Shown here piece after piece: positions 58,203 through 64,000 of a stretch of DNA of 64,000 bases. The translations under genes and the position numbers were made by a program. Positions within the stretch are counted from its first letter, which is position 1, and every line of letters begins with the position of its first letter. The notes beneath the pieces are model-generated. The model was not told where the DNA came from. It saw nothing but the letters and a program-made list of their open reading frames with translations, and did not search any database. Source of the DNA: Misgurnus anguillicaudatus (Eukaryota > Chordata > Actinopteri > Cypriniformes > Cobitidae). Location of the stretch: positions 44,019,501-44,083,500 of the forward strand of contig NC_073339.2 of NCBI RefSeq assembly GCF_027580225.2, in the 5' to 3' direction.

Positions 58203-59745
58203 AACTCAATAATTCCTTCCCTCCTTCCTTCCTCTCTTCCTTCCTTCTTTCCTATCTGTCTGTCTGCCTGCCTTTCTTTCTTTCCATCCATCCGTCCTGC
58301 TGTCCTTCTTTCTTTTTATGTCTGTCCTTTTTCTTCCTTCATGTCTTTTTTTCTTTTGTTTCTTTCTTTCTGTTTGTCCCTTGGTCTATTTCTTTTTTCT
58401 GTCCATCCGTCCTTCTTTCTTTTTTCTGTATGTGTGTCTGTTTTCCTTTCATCCTTCCTGTCCATCCTTCTTTCTTTTCTTTCTGTATGTCTGTCTTGCC
58501 ATCCAGCCATCCTTCTTTCTTTTATCTGTCTGTCTGTCTGTCTGTCCTTTTTCTTCCTTCCTGTTTTTTTATTTCTTTCTCTTTTCTGTCCCTTGGTCTA
58601 TCTCTTTCTTTCCTTCTATACATCCTTTTCTGTCTGTATGTCTGTTTTCTTCCTTTCTTTCTGTACAGCAGTCGTTATGTCCTTCTTTCTTTTACTTTCT
58701 GTCCGTCTGTCTGCTTCCTTCCTTCCTGTCTTTCCTTCCTTCTTTCCTATCTGTCTGTCTGTCTGCCTGCCTTTCTTTCTTTCCATCCATCCGTCCGGCT
58801 GTCCCTTTCTTTTTTATGTCTGTCCTTTTTCTTCCTTCCTTCATGTCTTTTTTTCTTTTATTTCTTTCTTTCTGTCTGTCCCTTGGTCTATTTCTTTCTT
58901 TCTGTCCATCCGTCCTTCTTTCTTCTGTATGTGTGTCTGTTTTCCTTCCATCCTTCCTGTCCATCCTTCTTTCTTTTCTTTCTGTATGTCTTTCTTGCCT
59001 TCTGGCCATCCTTCTTTCAGTTTTTTGTCTGTCCTTTTTCTTCCTTCCTTCATGTCTTTTTTTCTTTAATTTCTTTCTTTCTGTCTGTCCCTTGGTCTAT
59101 TTCTTTCTTTCTGTCCATCCCTCCTTCTTTCGTCTGTATGTGTGTCTGTTTTCCTTCCATCCTTTCTGTCCATCCTTCTTTCTTTTCTTTCTGTATGTCT
59201 TTCTTGCCTTCTGGCCATGATCCTTCTTTCTGTTTTTTTGTCTGTCCTTTTTCTTCCTTCCCTCCTTCATGTATTTTCTTCTTTTATTTCTTTCTTTCTG
59301 TCCATCCGTCCTTCTTTCTTCTGTATGCGAGTCTGTTTTCCTTCCATCCTTCTTTCTTTTCTTTCTGTATGTCTGTCTTGCCGTCCAGCCATCCTTCTTT
59401 CTTTTATCTGTCTGTCTGTCTGTCCTTTTTCTTCCTTCCTGTTTTTTATTTCTTTCTCTTGTCTGTCCCTTGGTCTATCTCTATCTTTCCTTCCATACAT
59501 CCTTCTTTCTTTCTTTTTTCTGTCTGTATGTTTGTTTTCTTCCTTTCTTTCTGTACAGCAGTCGTTATGTCCTTCTTTCTTTCTTTTACTTTCTGTCCGT
59601 CTGTCTGCTTCCTTCCTTCCTTCCTGTCTTTCCTTCTTGCCATCTGTCTGTCTTTCCTTCTTTTTTCTGTCTGCCTGTCTCTTTTCAGTTTGTCTGTCTG
59701 TCTGTCATTCCTTCCATCTTTCCTTCTTTCTTTCATTCTTTTTTT
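58203..59745. repeat. 1.5-kb polypyrimidine tract with higher-order duplication
   Basis: Nearly all C/T on the + strand with scattered G (CTTT, CTTCC, TCTG words). Longer modules repeat: CCCTTGGTCTATTTCTTT near 58378, 58880 and 59088, and TACAGCAGTCGTTATGTCC near 58664 and 59554. The long Phe/Ser/Leu-rich open frames on the + strand and the Lys/Arg/Asp/Glu-rich ones on the - strand are by-products of composition. Confidence 0.95.
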
Positions 59746-62289
59746 GCACAGATTCAAAGCTTGATTATCAGGGTTCATCTAGGGGTGTTTCACATGTCAA
59801 ATCTAAAGCAGTAGGACTAAAGAGTCCACAGTCATTTGTTTAAACTTAGCAGGTTCTCAGTCTCTTCATATAGTGTCTTTATTCCTGATCATGACACATC
59901 CACACACAGGCACATAAAGTCACATTTATTTTTATTGTTTGTATTGTTGTTTAAACTATTTTTTCTACAATTCCATTTCATAAAAAAATACTTAAAATAT
60001 AGAGTCTGTATGACCCTCATGTGCATCAGTCTCGCATCAAAATGTTTCTGGCACTTTTCGAGAACAGAGCACTAATGGACCTTTTTAAATCAATGATTTC
60101 CATGTTCTTTAGAAAGAGACCCATTATACGTCATTATCCAACATAAAATTAACATGACATTTCATGTAATAAAGTCTTTAATTATGACCTCCTGCCTGGA
60201 TGATTTTCTGAAGGTTAAGTACACTCTTTCACCAGTCCTTCATTTTTAAGTCCTCGTTTGTCTCTTTTGTTATCCTTTAGCTATCTTATTTTAAGCAAAG
60301 AGTTTTTTTGTGGTCTGAAGTTGCCCATTTTTGTTTTACAGTTCAAGGTTTGCAGTATTCGCTTGCTTGTGTGGCCCGGTCTTTTGCATACATCAAAAAA
60401 CTGTATATATTTTTAGGTCCTTATGTTGTGTGTGGTTACTCGTTGTGTGGGTGTGTATTTGGTGGGCTGTCTGCACTGCCCAGAGCCTAAAATGAGCTGA
60501 CCCAGCCCTTGACATCCCAACATTTAACCACTGTGCCACTGGGCGTACACAAACTACTGTACTTTATAGATTTTTTCACCCACATGATAGCAGTCTTACC
60601 ACCAGTTTTTCTTGTGCATTAATTATCCCACCACCAGACAAGTCTTACTTAATAAATAACAAAGACATTATTAATGCGTAACTCTCTTTCAATCATTAAG
60701 AAACTGAGACGGGCATCTTTTTTCCGATCTATGCAAGAGCCTCCGCCCATCTGTTGCGTTGCGATTATTGAAGATGAAAATATGCATTTAAGCAATATGA
60801 CTTTCAGGTAGATTGTTTGGGACTTTCAGTTTGGGGCACCATTCACTTTCACCGTGTGAAAAAAGAGCAGTGTGAGAATGAGTAAATGAACAGAATTGAG
60901 TAAATGCAATAATTGCTCTTTAAGCAATACTGTTATTATAAACATGGCAACAGGAGAGTAAATTTAGTGTTGTTTTTTCAAGTACTGTTGCTTTAAGAAT
61001 AATAATAATGCCAAGAATACTTTATGGGCTTGCCTCCTTTGAGAAGATTTTTGTCATCTTGGCACCTTGCATGAACATAAAACGATGACAAATGTGGCAT
61101 CGAAACATGAAGTTATAAAGGCAAGACTGACGGAGATTTATTATGAATAAATTAAGAATTAAATTTGCTATAATGTTTGCTATAAATGTTAGGGAGCAAC
61201 AGAAACACTGAAACAACACAAATGCCACAAATGTCTCTTGGAAAAGAAGCGTTTTGTGCAAAAAAAATTGCAAAGCTGAGAGTCACCCGTTGTCATTTGA
61301 AGCACTTTAAAACAAAAACTAAATCTTTCTCAGAAGTGCTTATTAAACCCGGAGAGCCCTGAGCCACACGCGCATCCACCCAGATGTCCAGTACTTCATC
61401 TGAAGAGATGGAGGGTTATGTCCAGGGCTCGCCTGACTTTACAATTATAGCTTACATGATTACATGTGTCTGCTGGAAAAGTGAACTTCATCGAGACTTT
61501 TCAGGAGTCACAGAGAGAAAATTGAAGCTCTTGAGCTCAGTTGAGAATCGAAATAAAGCACTATGTCATTGCTAAATGTTCATTTGTCATGTATCGGTTG
61601 TTGTATAGATGTATGGTGGTCTGTTAGTAGATTAAATTGCAAGTGCAATTAACCACATTTTTATTTTAAATGATGAATCTTTAATCTTTATAGGTCATTT
61701 TATAATAAGTCCTAAATATTTGTACAATTTCTATTTCATATTGATTTTTTCTGTCTGGTGTCTTATTCATAGGTTTAATAGCTTTTATGTAATAACAGTG
61801 GCAGTATCCTCAGAAATAGCTGAATGAATAAGTCTAGTGAATGAAGGGGGCTATTGGTGGTTGTCAGAATAACGTAAGAAATATAAATGCACGTTCAGGC
61901 CGAACATAAGCGTGTACAGTAGATTCGCACAAATTGGCGACAAAAGAGTTTAATTGGATAAGATGATGGTTTTCTCGATTTTGTCTGGTGTATGTTTGTG
62001 TGTCTGTTTATCTCTGATTTGGAAGTCAGTGGCAATCTCATATCGTTCATGCACTGAGACATTTCTGCTGCAAGAATTACAGCTATTTATTTTTGTTACT
62101 GCATTAACTGATATCATGGCTGATGTTGGTGGCAGTTGCCAGGCAACAGTTGTCATTACTGTTGCTTATGCTTTTGGTTTGTTCTAAATTTATGATTTTC
62201 GTCTGCCAAAAAAATCCCCAAGATTCACATTGAATGAGAAATTTCAGAACATCTATTAGACGTCGGAGTGAGCTCTTTACATTTGGGCC

Positions 62290-64000
62290 ACTAATATATA
62301 CCCCAACAGAACACCATAGCAACAGTCCACTTAATATATAATAATAGCAACGCTCGGGCAAACACCCTAGGAACTGCGTAACAGCGGCCTGTCAAAACCT
62401 TAGCAACAGGCCACTTAGAACAGTGGTTTCAAAACTTTTTCAGCGTGCGGCCCCCCTTGTGTACGGTGCATTCCTTCGCGGCCCCCCAAAGAAAATTTGT
62501 GACAAAAAACTGTTCTAAAACTCAACATTTTAATAAAAAAACATTAAATTATACAAATATAGTGCTTTTGGTTAGTAGCCTTATTTTTTAGGTTTAATTA
62601 CACAGAATTCATGATAAATTCATGTATTTCATAAAATGTCATAAAACTGGGGCCCCCCTGGCACCATCTCGCGGCCCCCAGTTTGAAAACCACTGACTTA
62701 GAATACTATAGCAACCGCATAAATGGCCTACAGCCAGGAAACACCCTAGGAACAGCCTAGCAAAGCCCCGGCAACCACTTTGCAACAAACCACTCAGAAT
62801 ATTATAGGACTTTATTTGGTGTACTGTCACTTTAAAACCTACATGTAATGCACGAATCCTATACTTTTACATATGCATTTGCTTAAGAAAATATCCACAT
62901 TCATACAGCAGACTATGTTTACGAGGCTGATTGCGGCATTTTAAAAAGATTTTGTGTAAATATGTCCGTTCAAGCGCAAGGAAACATGAAGCCTTGACAT
63001 GCGGCCACTTTGAATGCACGCACACAAAACTTCTAAAACAGTGTGTGAGTACATCCTAGCAACCCTTTTAGCAACAAGCCACTCAGAAAAAATATAACAA
63101 CTGCAGAGCAATACCCTGGCAAACACCCTAGCAACCTCTTAGCAACATGTGCCACTCAGAACACTATAACAACTGCAGAGCAATGCCCTGGCAAACAACC
63201 TAGCAACCTCTTAGCAACATGTGCCACTCAGAACACTATAACAACTGCAAAGCAATTCCCTGGCAAAACACCCTAGCAACCTCTAAGCAACATGCCACTC
63301 AGAACACTTTAGCATAGCAACACCCTGGCAAAACACAATAGCAACTTCTTAGCAACAAGCCACTCAGAAAAATATAACAACTGCAGAGCAATGCCCTGGC
63401 AAACACCCTAGCAACCTCCTAGCAACATGGCACTCAGAACACTATAACAACTGCAGAGCAATGCCCTGGCAAACACCATAGCAACCTCTTAGCAACATGC
63501 CACTCAGAACACTATGACAACTGCAAAGCAATGTCCTGGCAAAAGACCCTAGCAACCTCTCAGCAACATTCCACTCAGAACACTTTAATGTAGTAACACC
63601 CTGGCAAAACACCCTAGCAACCTCTCAGCAACATGCCACTCAGAACACTTTAATGTAGTAACATCTTGGCAAAATACCCTAGCAACCTCTTAGAACATGC
63701 CACTCAGAACCCATTAACAACTTCAAAGCAATGCCCTGGCAAACACCCTAGCAACTTCTTAGCAACATGTGCCACTCAGAATACTATAACAACTGCAAAG
63801 CAATGCCCTGGCAAACACCCTAGCAACCTCTAAGCAACATGCCACTCAGAACACTTTAGCATAGCAACACCCTGGCAAAACACAATAGCAACTTCTTAGC
63901 AACAAGCCACTCAGAAAAATATAACAACTGCAGAGCAATGCCCTGGCAAACACCCTAGCAACCTCCTAGCAACATGGCACTCAGAACACTATAACAACTG
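62290..64000. repeat. About 70-bp tandem array (CCTAGCAACCTCTTAGCAAC…), runs off the window
   Basis: Units combine CCCTGGCAAACACCCTAGCA, ACCTCTTAGCAACATG and CCACTCAGAACACTATAACA. The array is regular from about 63050 to the end, with about 13 units, and degenerate from 62290 to 63050. Short related CTAGCAACCACC pieces occur at 8500-8550 and 37700-37750. Confidence 0.95.
62421..62695. mobile_element. hAT-type MITE with CAGTGGTTTCAAAACTTTTT end
   Basis: The ends are CAGTGGTTTCAAAACTTTTT and, inverted, CAGTGGTTTTCAAACTGGGG. An exact 8-bp duplication, ACTTAGAA, lies at 62413-62420 and 62696-62703. Subterminal GCGGCCCCCC occurs on both sides. CAGNG ends and 8-bp duplications are typical of hAT elements. 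It landed in the degenerate part of the tandem array. Confidence 0.93.

Larger units (their letters stand above)
58195..64000 (+). other. Intron after exon I (runs off the window)
   Basis: Begins with a 1.5-kb pyrimidine tract. The part 59750-62290 is AT-rich intron with a degenerate tRNA-like stretch near 60510-60545 and no gene that I recognise. The rest is a tandem array with a MITE inside. No further exon of the gene is visible. Confidence 0.8.

Noticed and set aside
58318..59220. Lys/Arg/Asp/Glu-rich frames on the - strand and further + frames in the pyrimidine tract
   Set aside because: Composition artefacts of the same tract.
58199..59764. 521-codon open frame on the + strand (Phe/Ser/Leu/Cys-rich) resembling membrane segments
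   Set aside because: Polypyrimidine DNA encodes hydrophobic residues by composition. All three + frames are open, and the tract is intronic directly after a good donor.
61384..61575. 63-codon frame beginning MSSTSSEEMEGYVQGSP as a possible exon
   Set aside because: No acceptor and donor pair in a phase compatible with exon I and no resemblance to the PAR-3 C-terminus.

Overview
The window is vertebrate nuclear DNA from a teleost, most likely a cypriniform fish. It has small exons with GT/AG borders set in introns of up to about 16 kb. The introns are full of repeat types I associate with zebrafish, carp and loach genomes: TTAA-flanked elements ending AAAGGGATAGTTCACCC, hAT elements beginning TAGGGCTG, the CCTAATCCTACCCC motif and tRNA-derived SINEs. 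There are no bacterial-style operons, rRNA genes or CRISPR arrays.

Only one gene is supported: nine consecutive internal exons, all on the + strand, of a PAR-3 family polarity scaffold. The best match is the PARD3B (PAR-3-like) paralog, pard3ba or pard3bb in zebrafish naming. The exons lie at 257-380, 6914-7043, 7688-7800, 14332-14376, 26356-26571, 30948-31125, 47043-47147, 47402-47665 and 58089-58194. All eight internal junctions are phase-compatible, and together they give 1281 nt or 427 codons. They cover the region after PDZ3: the linker, the SKSMDL motif, the KSSSLESLQTA / RGRGCN / AIDKSYD block, a lysine-rich segment, the NYARINNFREP and EGLYAKVNK motifs, and a DRLQQIR helix. The N-terminal and PDZ exons lie before base 1 and the C-terminal exons after base 64000. 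Residue numbers below count from the first codon of the exon at 257.

The rest is intron, and much of it is datable transposon history. hAT-type elements with exact 8-bp target duplications lie at 1615-3210, 18326-20378 (with another inside at 19001-20105), 54310-55286 and 62421-62695. TTAA-flanked elements lie at 6035-6552, 25134-26051, 43666-44224, 45227-45715, 49352-50724, 50721-51163 and 51214-51704. A Harbinger-like MITE with TAA duplications is at 42308-42575. Several older repeats occur twice in the window, so one copy serves as the empty site for an insertion in the other.

Tandem arrays include a 2-kb GGAT/GGAC array (11310-13330), a 22-bp minisatellite inside a MITE (15690-16540), about 227-bp units (31997-33030), about 365-bp chimeric units (38626-40348), a 15-bp array directly before the last exon (57757-58056), a 1.5-kb polypyrimidine tract directly after that exon (58203-59745), and an approximately 70-bp array running off the right edge (62290-64000).

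The points most worth a second look are the last exon squeezed between two expanded arrays, with the upstream one open in the exon's frame; a RecQ-like helicase N-terminal fragment carried in a MITE inside another element; and a TTAA-specific MITE family whose insertions are documented by empty sites. I saw no complete undescribed multi-gene system.
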